Made by a program: the position numbers and the translations under genes. Of a DNA stretch of 64,000 nt, positions 35,253-46,140 are shown piece by piece. The first letter of the stretch is position 1. Each line of letters begins with the position of its first letter. The notes beneath the pieces are model-generated. The model saw nothing but the letters and a program-made list of their open reading frames with translations. It made no database searches and was not told the origin of the DNA. The stretch is from positions 18,832,042-18,896,041 of the forward strand of contig NW_020653726.1 in NCBI RefSeq assembly GCF_003589595.1, written 5' to 3'. Origin of the DNA: Hyposmocoma kahamanoa (Eukaryota > Arthropoda > Insecta > Lepidoptera > Cosmopterigidae).

Positions 35253-36602
35253 CAGAGCTTCTTTAAGCTCAATGTATATAGCCTCGAAACGAAATATGCG
35301 AGTTGTTATAAATAATTTCCATATAACGAACTTTTCGTCAATTGTGTAACTTAAAAACCAGATACGAGATGGAAGCTACGGGAATTTCCAAGGCTGCAAA
35401 CAGCGCCACCTGTTTTTTGGTTCGTATCTAGTTTGCACAGATAACGAAACCAAACAGTATCTTCTATAGAAATATTTCAATGAATAAACTTTTACAATTG
35501 TGACGATGCGACCGCTTTCATCGTCATCCCACCTTTTTAACACATTTTTATTTGGTTTCTGGCCGCTTTCTTTGAAATTTCAAATCGTCTTTAATTCCTT
35601 TTCTTCGTCATTCTTACATTGTTTCTTTCCGTTGCCACTCTCTAACAAATTTCTATAGCGAGCACACGTGCTCGACTACATATACAATTCTGACCAGTTA
35701 TACCTTTGAAAATCATGTAACGTAAACTCCTTGTAAAGTATAATATTTACAGAAAATACAGGCCCTTTTGTGGTAAGTTCCTTTTTAACACGTCTAACAC
35801 GTTAACCTGTATGCTTATATGCTTGTACCTGCGTTTATATCGTTATTTTGTTTTTTTTTGTAGTCTTTTACGTCTTTACTTTACCTTTCTTCCTATTCCT
35901 ATTTTACAATATGTGATATGGATCGACCGTTTCTTACTTTCTGTGCTCTACTCAAAACCCTCGGCCACATAATGAATACTTATAATGTGTACATATAGAT
36001 TATAAAATAGAACAATAATGTAAATTACGTATCTTATTTATGTGTGCACTTTATACATGTATGCACAATGCGCTAAACTCAAAATGGACGAATTTAAAAT
36101 CGTCAAATTTATTAAACACATCACTAAGGCAGACACAACAAACTGTAGATTGTTTTTTGTAAATAGATAAATGTTTAATAATAATTTAAATTGAGAAATG
36201 ACTACAAGGACTACACGTGTCCTAGATTCCCCAAGAATGTTTTCGTTTTTAGAATTTACTATCAAAATTCGTTCAACTTTATAGGAAAGAAAATATTTCT
36301 CAGACAAAGTCCATATACAATGGTCAATTATGGCCACAGTTCCTCTCCCTGTAGGACTCCCTTTTTCAAACCTGAGACACGTTATTTTGTTACATCAAAT
36401 ATTTTGAAATCAGTTTTGAACGTAGATGAAAGCAAGGATCCCAACCCTGTCCATAACTAACCGGCAGATGTAGTGATGTTTATGTATGCTAATGGCGTAC
36501 GAACCCTGAATACAAATTGCTACTACTAAGATGCAGTGGATGCACTGAAGAACCGATCGAGCTTTGCTTCTCTTACAGTCGGCATATGACAAATTCAACA
36601 GG
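35253..36602. other. No supported gene over 1.3 kb
   Basis: Contains a short imperfect inverted repeat near 35358-35432 ('cagatacgag' versus 'tcgtatctag') and GAGCACACGTGCTC near 35660. Overlapping open frames at 36038-36460 lack domains. Confidence 0.35.
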
Positions 36603-36720
36603 GTGAAGTTTATTTATTTAAACTTTGTTACACAATACAAAATAGCGGACTTAACACCATAAAGCTGTACCAGTCAATCATTTCAAATAAATATTGTAAA
36701 TTTGGTGTTACACTTTAAAA
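36603..36720 (-). mobile_element. Probable LINE 3' UTR fragment
   Basis: 'tttatttatttaaactttg' then 'cacaatacaaaatagcgg' has the form of an antisense LINE 3' UTR. There is no second copy in the window, so the call rests on resemblance to common lepidopteran repeats. Confidence 0.35.
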
Positions 36721-37198
36721 ACAATGACTTAAAACAGTATCCGACCCAAGTAATAAGAAAAAAATTAATAGTTTACTTATATGGTATAAAATTAATATAA
36801 TATACATAAAAGCATATAATTATATTAGTATATATCGAAAATAGGACATAGGACGGAACAGAGATGATATATTTATAATTGACCTAAAACCACGGAACAT
36901 TGCATTGAGAGCTTTAAAACAATCTTCGAATTAAGTTTTAATCTTAGTCGTATATTATAATTACAGTATATAATTAAAAAATGGGATATTTAATTTAGTT
37001 TTTCGTTTATCAATTACTGTTTAGTGCTAAAAGCACTGCTGGTAAAATATACTATACGCTTTCAATATCTTTGCATTATCAATGTTGGCAATGTTGCTAT
37101 GGTTAGCAATGTTGCCACTGTTGACTTGAACATTGAAACTATACTACTACCACTGCTAATATAGGTTCCATAGATAATGAACCCTTGGTCTATCTATT
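36721..37198. other. No recognisable feature
   Basis: Extremely AT-rich; no supported feature. Confidence 0.4.
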
Positions 37199-37244
37199 TT
37201 AGATATCAATACAAAATATTAAGCTATTTTGTATTGATATCTAA
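37199..37244. repeat. 20-bp perfect hairpin, 6-nt loop
   Basis: Arms at 37199-37218 and 37225-37244 are perfectly complementary, with loop TTAAGC. It lies 10 bp outside the left end of the 37255-38493 element. Confidence 0.85.
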
Positions 37245-37254
37245 ACAAGAAAGA

Positions 37255-38493
37255 CCTTCCAGTGGTCGCACCCTTGCGCCGAACATAAGCAGTCGCGTGC
37301 GGTCTGTGAGACCACAACTTTGCGCGGTCATTTTGAGAAGACAAGTGCATATTATCATGACGTTGTATAGCACATAACAAAAATAAGTCTTTTGTCTATA
37401 TAAATGAAAATAAAAAACATTATTTTTTAATTTGTACTTATTAATCAAACGGTCTACAAAAATAAAAGTTTTAGTCATATGACACAAAACAACGTTAGAA
37501 ATCAAGAAAATTACAAAACAAGATGAAATGTTCTATCTTAATCGTTAATAGACATCATAATTATTACTAAGATCAATCAAAATTATTATCAATAATAATT
37601 GGACAATTTTGTAGGAACTCTAAAAGCACAATTATTTTTAAGTGTTTTTTTTCGTGATGTTCTACGTAATATGTTAATTCTAATATAATAAAAAAGGAAA
37701 ACAAAATAAAAAACTTCTAAATATTTTTAAGAGTAGGTACAGGGTCAAGAGCACGTCAAGCTTGACACTTAAGACTTAAATCTAACTCTATGCTGCTTAC
37801 GATAAGTACGGCCCAAGTACAAAGTGTCAAAGTGTGAAGCTTGACGTGCTCTTGACTGTACTACGATTCTACTCCTTATCAGTATCAATGGTTCTTCATC
37901 TTCATCTTCTGTTTTCACCTTCTCTGCAAGCCGTTCTGATTCATCGTAACTCATTGTCTACAGCAAATAGTGTAACAATAAATAATTTAATATAAATATT
38001 ACATAAAATAATGTAATTTTGTAATATACATAGATAGATAGATATACACTTTACTACTCACACACAAGAACAAAAACAGCACATAGATAGCAATTAATGT
38101 GGGCAAAGGCGGACTTATCTCTAAGAGCGATCTCTTCCAGACAACCTTTGACATATAGGAAAGCTAATCAGAGCGCCATTAGCAAAATTTTAATTGTATA
38201 ACTAGACAACAGTTTTATTAAATAATATAGTATAAATAACATGAAATACCCAGGTTTCAATTTTATTCCATGAATTTTTTTGGAACACGACCGGTCGCGC
38301 GCGGAATCTGAGACAGCAAACATAAATAAAGACACATGTGCGCTTGCGACGAATGTCACAGGACTACTAAAGAGAAGTTCCTCATCTCCTCGAGGATATC
38401 ATGGTCGCTCAACCATCTATGGTTCACAGTTTTTGTAAAATGACTAAAATAAGGTCGCTGCAGTCCCTGAGACCGCGCGCGACCACTGGAAGG
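37255..38493. mobile_element. 1.24-kb non-autonomous DNA transposon, possibly piggyBac-like
   Basis: The ends are perfect 15-bp inverted repeats, CCTTCCAGTGGTCGC at 37255-37269 and its inverse at 38479-38493. Subterminal sequence is also inverted: 'gtcgcgtgcggtct' at left, and the same motif in reverse at right. A further 'ggtcgcgcgcgg' lies near 38293. TTAA follows the right end directly (38494-38497), as expected for piggyBac insertions, but the left flank is AAGA, not TTAA. No transposase frame is present. A long inverted repeat (37733-37864) sits inside. Confidence 0.55.
37733..37864. repeat. Inverted repeat with about 28-bp arms inside the 1.24-kb element
   Basis: The arm starting at 37733 ('gtaggtacag', then TCAAGAGCACGTCAAGCTT) is matched in reverse by the arm ending at 37864. 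The spacer is about 75 bp. Mostly perfect over TCAAGAGCACGTCAAGCTT. It could be a nested small MITE or form an RNA hairpin. Confidence 0.75.
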
Positions 38494-38521
38494 TTAATAT
38501 AATACATAACCACCATCGTCA

Positions 38522-38625
38522 ACCCATTACATATGCCACCGATAGACGCGAGTCTCCTCTAAAGAGAGAACTAAGACCGTAGTGCGCCACACTAGTTTTA
38601 CTAGATTGTGAATCTTCCTGCGCTA
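38522..38625 (+). repeat. Family E SINE-like fragment
   Basis: 'gcgagtctcctctaaagag' and 'gtagtgcgccacactagt' match the left part of family E. The tRNA-like head is not present. Confidence 0.55.
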
Positions 38626-38850
38626 GCTGGTTTTATTAGAACGTTTTCGTTCACGGTTAGCAATAGGTATTGCTCTACCGTGTCGAACCAAAACACTGAT
38701 ATCGTCAACAGTATATTGAGAAACAGCGGCGTGAAGAATTTTTCGCTTCTTTGTAATTTTTGAGGTTAATATCATGAAAAGATACATTTGATTTACGTTG
38801 TACATTAGATATTAAAGAAATTTATCTAATCATTATAATTTTACTTTAAC

Positions 38851-39085
38851 TGCCTCCGTGGCCGAACGGTTACCATGCCGGACTGCCACGCAGAGGCCCC
38901 AGGTTCGATTCCCGGGCCGAGAGAAATATTTGTATGGCCTACATTTATTTCTCTCGTGAGTTTGGGTGTAATTTGTGGTTGTTTATGTGTGTGTCCATGG
39001 CACCCGCCACACAGGCTTTCTCTAGTGCGGGGCTATGTTGGGTGTGTGCGTTATTATTAATAATAATAATTGGAATTATTATTAC
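38851..39085 (+). mobile_element. tRNA-derived SINE (family S1), best copy
   Basis: Internal pol III promoter parts are visible: an A-box-like TGGCCGAACGGT at 38859-38870 and a perfect B box GGTTCGATTCC at 38902-38912. The body follows ('tatggcctacatttatttc', 'gtgtgtccatggcaccc') and then a TTA-type tail. The acceptor stem has no 3' partner, so this is a SINE, not a functional tRNA gene. The 61-codon open frame is a translation of the SINE. Confidence 0.85.
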
Positions 39086-39445
39086 TTTGGAGATGTAAGT
39101 TATGTCGATTGAGAAACTAACAAATTCCTAAAAACTAATACATTAACAGCCGAAAGGTTCTTGTTAGTATGAAATTACAAAACACTGTATTGAACCTTGT
39201 AGCGGTTTGGCTTGACATGACAGAATATCGTTTTTTATTGTACAAATTTGAGCCGTGGCAAATGTTAGTAGACCCCCGTTCCTGAGACATTGCGCGATCT
39301 GACAGTTTTCGTTAACTCAATAGCCCCGCAACATTATACTGAATTTCGCGCACATAATTGTCAAACTAAAAGACTGTGTTACTGCGTACCGTGTTATGTC
39401 AAAATATATTTCTAAATTTTAAAACTTACTAAATATCTTAGTTTT
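39086..39445. other. No recognisable feature
   Basis: Unassigned sequence between an S1 SINE and a LINE 3' tail. Confidence 0.35.
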
Positions 39446-40800
39446 TAATACTCAATACTCAATACTCAATATTATATTGCAAAACCATAATATAAGAAAA
39501 TACAACAAAGATCAATATTATGGACCCCTTCGGACACGCAATATAATGGAAAGGAGAGAGGAGCAAACCAGTAGATAGAAATTTACATGTTTTAATATGA
39601 AATTTAAATGCAAACAAAACATAAAATATATGTGTATGTAATAATAATTGTTATTTAATTTACTATACATTATTTCATTTTACTTTTAAATATACACACA
39701 TGTATATCGATATATATATATCGATATATTGTATTTATATATTAATGTGTGTTTATTTGTTTAGCTTTTGTTCCCGTGTGTCAGTAATATATCATTTAAG
39801 TATTCATTAATACTATAATAACATTTTTGTAAGAGCAACTCTTTCAACTTTTTTGTAAATTGTATATCATTGCTTTCATTTATTAAGACATTAGGTAAGT
39901 TATTATACAGTTTTATAGAAAAATTATATGTACCCATATAGTTTAGATTTAAGCGGGAATGGGGCAATATTAATTTATTTTTATGGCGTAAAATATATGT
40001 TGAAGGAATGTCTTCTTTTTTTGTATAAAAGTGTTTGTATTTGCGTACGAATTTACACATCTCAAAAATATATAAACAAGGTAAAGCAAGTATGTTATGC
40101 TTTTGAAAATGTGGCTTGCAACTATCAGTCTGATCTAAATTAAATATAATCCGGATTAATTTTTTTGGGTGATAAAGAGATATGGGGCGTCCGTACTGTT
40201 ACCCCATAAAATTATGCCGTAACTCAGCCAAGCATGCGCATAGGCGTAGTATGTTACTATTGCCGTTTCTATACTAGACGTCTTTTTTATTTCGCGCAGT
40301 GCATAAGAAAACTGGGATAGTTTGGAGTTTATTTTTTGGATATGTCCTTTCCAATTTAAGTGTGTGTCTATAACAATGCCTAGTAAAGTGAATTCTTTCA
40401 CGCATTCCAAGTTTGTGTCATTGTACTTAAAATTGATATTTAAAGCAGATTTTTGATAAGGATGAAAGTCATTAATTTGTTTTGGAAAAATTTATTTTAA
40501 GGTTATGGTCTTTCAACCAGTCTGATGTTTTAGTAAGGAGTGTATTTAGTTTTTCGTTAATATTAATATTGTTCTGACATGAAGTTAACAAAGATACATC
40601 GTCTGCGAAAAGTACACATGGTTCTTCCATGATTTTAGGAAGATCGTTGATATAAATCAAGAATAATAAACATTCAATGACACTTCCCTGCGGGATTGAT
40701 GCATTTATAATTTTACAATCGGAGCGCACGTTCGTGATATTTTTAGTGGTGTTATCAAAAAATTCAATTTCAACATATTGTTGTCTATATCTCATTCAAA
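39446..40800 (-). mobile_element. 5'-truncated, broken LINE (Jockey/CR1-like)
   Basis: The minus-strand element contains part of the reverse transcriptase (40795-40472), the post-RT region (40410-40156), the C-terminus (40060-39761), about 280 bp of AT-rich 3' UTR including a 26-bp palindrome at 39703-39728, and a tail of ATTGAGT-type heptamers ending near 39446. Length about 1.35 kb. Different subfamily from those at 12374 and 22745. Confidence 0.8.
39761..40795 (-). pseudogene. LINE reverse transcriptase, three broken frames
   Basis: The first frame (40795-40472) shows the RT motif PQGS followed by LLFLIYINDLP, and the catalytic FADD box; the rest of the fingers and the endonuclease are absent. 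The second (40410-40156) has FTLLGIVIDTHLNWKGHI and then WLSYGIILWGNSTD. The third (40060-39761) carries the C-terminus. Gaps between the frames reflect stops and shifts, so no active enzyme could be made. The aspartates of FADD are intact although the frame around them is lost, so decay has been moderate. Confidence 0.85.
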
Positions 40801-41449
40801 ATTAATATCTCATTCAAAAACATTAATACCTCCAAAGTTGAAATGTCAGGGTACAGATTAGGCCTTGAGAAATCATATAAGCGCTGTTAAAACAAAGCAC
40901 TGTAACGAAACTGCAAAGATTCGAACAGTCGACCTCTCAATTAAGAAACAACTGTTTTCTCACTGGGCTGAATTGATACTAGGTAAATAAAAGAGGACAT
41001 TTTCTGAAAGGAATAATTCACATTCCGAAACCCATACGTCCGATGTTACATCAGCGGGGAGAGCGCATTCGTCACTTGTCAACGAGTCGTCGCGTCACGT
41101 CCTGGGACCCATCGATTTCACATTAGGCCAACCTTTCACATCATCAGTACTTGAGTTTTGGGTTTTTGTTTGAAAATCATTTGAGTTTCATTGGTGAAAA
41201 TTCTTTGTTTGGACGAAAATCAATTTGAAATTTACATTTTATCGTTTTTGTGGTTGATTCGATTAATGTATCTAAGTACTTCAGAGTGACGGTAGACAGA
41301 GAGAAAGTGGTTACTATAATAATTGCGGAACAAATCTTACGCTCAACTCACTAAGCTAAGCCCACTTAAGAGGTTTGTTATTTAATTAGCGCAAGAATTA
41401 ACAGAACTGTAGCGGTACAGTGCGAGAACTTCTACTGCGACATCTACCT
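40801..41449. other. No gene; possible antisense tRNA-like SINE head near 40915-40985
   Basis: 'gattcgaacagtcgacctctc' then 'gaaacaactgttttctcac' resembles the reverse complement of a tRNA-like SINE head. A similar string occurs near 31325. The rest is unassigned. Confidence 0.4.
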
Positions 41450-41590
41450 GTAGCTTTATTTCTAAGTCTTTCTAAGTGAAGGAAAATGTCACTATGACAC
41501 GTCGAAGTAGTAGGGAAACATGTGAAGACTTAGAAGAGTGTCCGTGCACAGCAGTGGGAGGTATAACGGGTTACAATGATAATAATCCAT
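41450..41590 (+). mobile_element. RTE-like LINE 3' terminus, decayed
   Basis: 'gacttagaagagtgtccgtg', 'cagcagtgggagg' and the trailing 'atgataataat' match the end of lepidopteran RTE-type ORF2, where LEEA-V-QQW is followed by GAT/AAT repeats. Coding is broken. Confidence 0.5.
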
Positions 41591-42662
41591 AAGTTAGTTA
41601 AATATCATATCATTGTAATAATAATTTATGTAACTACTAACACAAAAACGATTGTACAAAAGGATTCCTTAGCAAAAACCATTAAACTTACTTTAAACAT
41701 CTAATTATGGTCTTGTTTCTTATTTTGAATCAAGATATTAATAAATCAGAATACAACACTGGATATAATGAAGAATATATTCAGTAAGACCTGTACAGAA
41801 ATTTGTAAATATTAGATCTCTAATTCATTTCAATAAAGAGCCTAACAGTCTAATGAAAGTGCTGTTGTCGTTAACGGAACAAGGCACACAGTGAACAAAC
41901 AAGATAAATTTTCAATCTGTATCCGCATGTAAATAGCGGTACAGCTTTGTGACTCGAAAATCAATGGCGGCGTGACAAATAACGCCAGTGCTGGTTGTGA
42001 CGGCAAATCAGGAACTGAACGGATACTGCTCCGTAATTATAGATGCGAATGAGTTAGTAACTTTCTTTAAAGACTAAAAGGCATTTCAATAACGGCAAAA
42101 TTAATTTAAGAAATAAAAAAATAATAGGAATTGAACAAAATTTTATTCGAAACGATAACAAAAAAAGGCAAACCAAATGACAGCCTAAAAATTTATTAAT
42201 ACAGTCAACAGTGCTTTGGGCGTCAACCGCAACCCGTACAATTTAAAACTATAGTGAATTAAACCAAAGCAATCTTTTGTTTAATTATGGATAAAATTTC
42301 TGAAACTCCAACCAACGAAAGCATTTTGTGCATTATCCCCACGAGTAATACGAAACCAAATGATAGTTTGCGGTGTGGGCTGCCATCGGCATCCGAGCTA
42401 ATTCTCGGATTATTAGCCAATCCACTGCCGTTTTGGACGTAGAGCTTTATATAAAACATGGCTGCGGAACATGTTTTCCTAATAAAGGCTAACCAAAAAC
42501 GTTAGCCAACATTTGAAATTAATGGAAAAGTTGTTAGTCTGTCTGAATTACGTATATAATCACTCTATTTCGAGTCAGTCTTCATATGTTATGGTGTTCT
42601 CCAAGGAGCGAGTTTAGGTCCAAATTGATTTCGCTGGTCATTGGGCCGTTAAGGATGTACAG
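41591..42662. other. No supported gene
   Basis: Unassigned, AT-rich. The 66-codon minus-strand frame at 42259-42459 has no known domain. Confidence 0.35.
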
Positions 42663-42742
42663 TCGGTGCCCTCACTTAAATATCCACTATTTGTACTGAG
42701 TGCTATACAAATAGTGGATACATATGAAGGGGCACTCACGGT
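42663..42742. repeat. Hairpin-forming MITE-like repeat
   Basis: Perfect 15-bp arms, TATCCACTATTTGTA at 42681-42695 and the inverse at 42706-42720, have a 10-nt loop. They extend outward imperfectly through GTGCCCCTC-type sequence to about 42663 and 42742. About 80 bp in all. Confidence 0.75.
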
Positions 42743-44005
42743 ACAAACGAACAATTAACTTGGATTTATTTTTGATAACTTTTAATCAATCAATCCGGTT
42801 GAGTTCCGTAATACATCTCTGGAATTCATTTTCATTTGGTATATGATATACGTGGCAGCAATGATGAATGGATTGTGCGAAAGATGAGATGTGTATGAAG
42901 CGAGTGAACATCTAGGTGATTGGTTGATTCACCGACCCCAAACAAAGGGATATGTGTAGGAGAATTTGACACATGGGGTGAATTATCTTTTGTTTTATTT
43001 AAACGAACACGTAGGAAAACCTTTATGCTAAAGTAATGCTACTTAAGATTGTACGATAAGACATATTATACTTTTTAAGTTAGTGGTAAAAATCACCTCA
43101 GTTATAAATAAGATGCACGCAAGGCTGCGACATTCTTTCAAGTATGGAAATTCTTGTATCAGAAGTACGTAGTAGTAATAAAACAAAGTAAAATACGGAT
43201 GAAATCACAGAACTAAAGCTTTAACCGTATTTCACTTACTTGTACTTACTATAATATGAGTATTTTACTATCGTAGACCTCTTCTGTTATCTTTTTGGCT
43301 ATCGTTGCGTGATCATATACATGTTATTCATATACATGTATCGACCCATACCCTTCTATTCTTTTCACTTTTGCTTTTTTAAGAATGTTCTCGATTTAAT
43401 CTGAAAGTCCTTCGTGGCCGTCCTGCCCCAATGTTACCTTCCACTTTTATTTATCCGTACTACGTGTGCAAATCACCTCATCATATCCAAGAAAAGCATT
43501 ATGTTCATTTTTCGATTTTTCACAGAAATGAATTTAGAATGTGTTAATTTTATTGTGAATAATACACCGAGCTTTCCATGTTTAAAATAATTACGAGACA
43601 ACGTTGGTTGGATATACGAGTCGGCTTTGCGCGCCAATGGATGAGGTGTTAATGAGACGTTTTTCTAGAAAACTAACGGTACATGTTTTTAAAACAAAAG
43701 TAAAAATTTATCACCGATCGTAAATGAAAAATATATACATCGACAAACTTTCATAGGAAACGAAGCCACCGACTAGAAGTTGAAAAACAAGACAATAAGG
43801 CATAACCCGGCTTAGCAGGAAGCGTTTGTTGAAGCATTTGCACTGCAGACTCGCGGGCGGAACCGCAGCGAATTATTGTGTCATGGACTTCGGGTTAGTT
43901 GAGCCGATAGTTTTGTTTGGAGTCAATTGTGTGAGAGATTTCATTAGTTTGTCTATTCTTTGTTATATCATCCCTATAACAAAGGTTTGCAATAAGTTTA
44001 TAAGT
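42743..44005. other. No supported gene; GC-richer edge before the assembly gap
   Basis: Mostly AT-rich. A GC-richer patch at 43840-43880 ('gactcgcgggcgg' region) is followed by an ATG at 43883, but no splice or domain support can be given. The open frame running into the gap is mostly gap bases. Confidence 0.35.
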
Positions 44006-44405
44006 NNNNNNNNNNNNNNNNNNNNNNNNNNNNNNNNNNNNNNNNNNNNNNNNNNNNNNNNNNNNNNNNNNNNNNNNNNNNNNNNNNNNNNNNNNNNNNN
44101 NNNNNNNNNNNNNNNNNNNNNNNNNNNNNNNNNNNNNNNNNNNNNNNNNNNNNNNNNNNNNNNNNNNNNNNNNNNNNNNNNNNNNNNNNNNNNNNNNNNN
44201 NNNNNNNNNNNNNNNNNNNNNNNNNNNNNNNNNNNNNNNNNNNNNNNNNNNNNNNNNNNNNNNNNNNNNNNNNNNNNNNNNNNNNNNNNNNNNNNNNNNN
44301 NNNNNNNNNNNNNNNNNNNNNNNNNNNNNNNNNNNNNNNNNNNNNNNNNNNNNNNNNNNNNNNNNNNNNNNNNNNNNNNNNNNNNNNNNNNNNNNNNNNN
44401 NNNNN
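44006..44405. other. Assembly gap (400 Ns)
   Basis: Unknown sequence. The round size suggests an estimated or default gap, so real content and length are unknown. Open frames crossing it are meaningless. Confidence 1.
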
Positions 44406-44719
44406 GGGCATCATATTAGTAGATAAATATGGCTGTTTACACAAATAACAGAGAATAAAGATGACGTAGTGTTAATTGGAGGTATCGACATAATCGAAAG
44501 AATAGTGCAACTCTAGTACACAGCTATCGTTGACTACGATGTATAAAATGATACGAAAGTATTCAAATAGAAAAATATATCTATGTATATATAAGTCGCA
44601 TGTGATGATTATACATCGAAAGTGCTTTCATCACATTTGAAAGTCACAGAAGTAACACTAACTACAAGAAACAAATTTTGTAAAATGTGAAATTTTATAA
44701 CTCTCCTATTTAAAACAAA
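44406..44719. other. No recognisable feature
   Basis: Unassigned AT-rich sequence right of the gap. Confidence 0.35.
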
Positions 44720-44965
44720 TATCATCATCATGGTCAGCCAACATCAACCCACTGCGCATAGGCCTCATCTTCATTGCGTCAACATTTTCGATCCAGCGCC
44801 ATTTGGATCCAGCGCGATCTCGCAAATCTGACGATATTGTTAGGCCATCGGGCTGGTGGTCTGCCCACTGGCCTTTTTGCTCCCTTGGCTATCATTCCGT
44901 GACTACTTTGGTCCATCGTCCGTCTTCTCGTCTATCCAAATGTCCTGCCCAAATTAAATTAGTCC
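44720..44965 (-). pseudogene. RTE-like LINE ORF2 C-terminus
   Basis: On the minus strand it reads W-A-G-H-L-D-R-R-E-D-G-R-W-T-K-V-V-T-E, then after a frameshift GRPPARWPNNIVRFARSRW, then EDEAYAQW near the end, followed by ATGATG repeats. This is the conserved C-terminal end of RTE-type LINE proteins. Stops and a frameshift show that it is dead. The element begins within the C-terminus, so it is strongly 5'-truncated. Confidence 0.8.
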
Positions 44966-45456
44966 TTAACATATTTATGTACAATTTTTAATCCTCTCTT
45001 GTGAGAAGTTGTTATTTTACAGACGTGACCTTATTAGACTAATCTCTGGGAAGATTATGCTCTTAGAAATAAAAACAATCTTATTCAAACAAAATTACCA
45101 AACAAAACTAAAAGTACCCTCCTAACTAGCTCAAACAGACCCAGCAAAAAGTTCAGAGGTGCATTTATGACGACAGTTTTGAACGCTATGTATTGTTCCT
45201 AGGTCATTAATTATACAGAAGTGTTCCTGTAAATGGAACTGTTTTTGTTTCTAGCCTTTATAATAATATTTTGTGGGTTAAGGTGCTACAATGTTATTTT
45301 GTTGTATTTTTGCAGAATTCATAGTATTAGATCGAGAGAAACTTGTTACGATGAAACACTATATTATTAATACATTGTAAAAAAAGTATAGGTACTAATT
45401 TAAATAACTAAATATATTGTTGAGTTCTAAGGTTGTTGCAATTGCTACGCGTATTT
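44966..45456. other. No recognisable feature
   Basis: Unassigned AT-rich sequence; a family-D-like phrase ('gttgcaattgctacgcg') lies at its right end. Confidence 0.35.
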
Positions 45457-45577
45457 TTAACCGACTTAAAAAAATAGAATATTTTAATATGAAATTTCCG
45501 CGCACTTTCCGTCAACCAATTTCAATAAAACTTGGCAAATAGATGTAATTCTACGAACTTTTGAGGTCGGCTTTTTT
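45457..45577 (-). mobile_element. Family A MITE-like element, large internal deletion
   Basis: Both ends are kept (AACCGACTTAAAAAAAT; TTTTGAGGTCGGCTTTTTT) but only about 120 bp remains of the usual 470. Confidence 0.7.
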
Positions 45578-45714
45578 ATAATTTAAATAAACGAATAGCC
45601 CGAATTACAGCGTAGTCGTTCGTATAGTGAATAAATGATGCGAATTTTGAGGGGAGTGCTGCCAATGCATGATGCTTGCCGCGGAGAGGACCATGCCGAT
45701 TCTATGATGATTGA

Positions 45715-46140
45715 GATCGTCTTGGAAAGTATAGTCACTATACTTATTTCTGCCGCCAAAATAGTAATGTGAGCATTACTGCGTTTCGGTTTTGAAGAGC
45801 AAGGTGTTGGTGAAACTACAGGAATATAGGATTTTCGACTTTATGTCTCAGGGTGACTGACGCAGTGGCAGTGCCCCTCGGGTCTTTGTAATTTAAAGCT
45901 ACAATGCAAATGTTACAAGCAGGCATGTCGCTTACTCCCCTAGTGAGGCCAGCGGGCTCTGGACAGGGACTCCGGAGCCTGCATTGCACGGACTCACGGA
46001 GGGGGTTTTAGTGGGATAGGCCCTCCAGTCTGAAGGGAGAGTCCCCACATAACCCCTGCGTCTCCTTTGGGCTCAGGGGTATCTATAAAGATTTCCCCCC
46101 GTCAAAAAAAAGGCATGTCGCTTACTGCCAAAAGCATATC
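45715..46140 (+). repeat. Family B repeat split by a nested insertion
   Basis: The plus-strand copy runs from 'ttctgccgccaaaatagtaatg' to 'ggcatgtcgcttact', is interrupted at 45937-46111, and resumes with a duplicated 'ggcatgtcgcttact' and 'gccaaaagc'. Confidence 0.85.
45937..46111 (+). mobile_element. 5'-truncated LINE 3' end with 15-bp target-site duplication
   Basis: About 175 bp of GC-richer sequence ('ggctctggacagggactccg', 'gggataggccctccagtctg', 'cacataacccctgcgtctcc') ends in an A tract. It is flanked by direct repeats GGCATGTCGCTTACT at 45922-45936 and 46112-46126. These are the hallmarks of target-primed reverse transcription. The body resembles the 3' UTR of R1-clade elements of Lepidoptera; that assignment is from memory. 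Confidence 0.8.

Noticed and set aside
38851..38922. Possible functional tRNA gene with perfect B box
   Set aside because: No acceptor-stem partner, a long SINE body follows, and three further copies share that body.
39703..39728. 26-bp AT palindrome as a replication or regulatory site
   Set aside because: It is made of TA repeats with two TCGA units in an AT-rich LINE 3' UTR and is likely low-complexity.
43826..44444. Long open frames across 43826-44419 and 43998-44444
   Set aside because: They consist mostly of the 400 N bases of the assembly gap.
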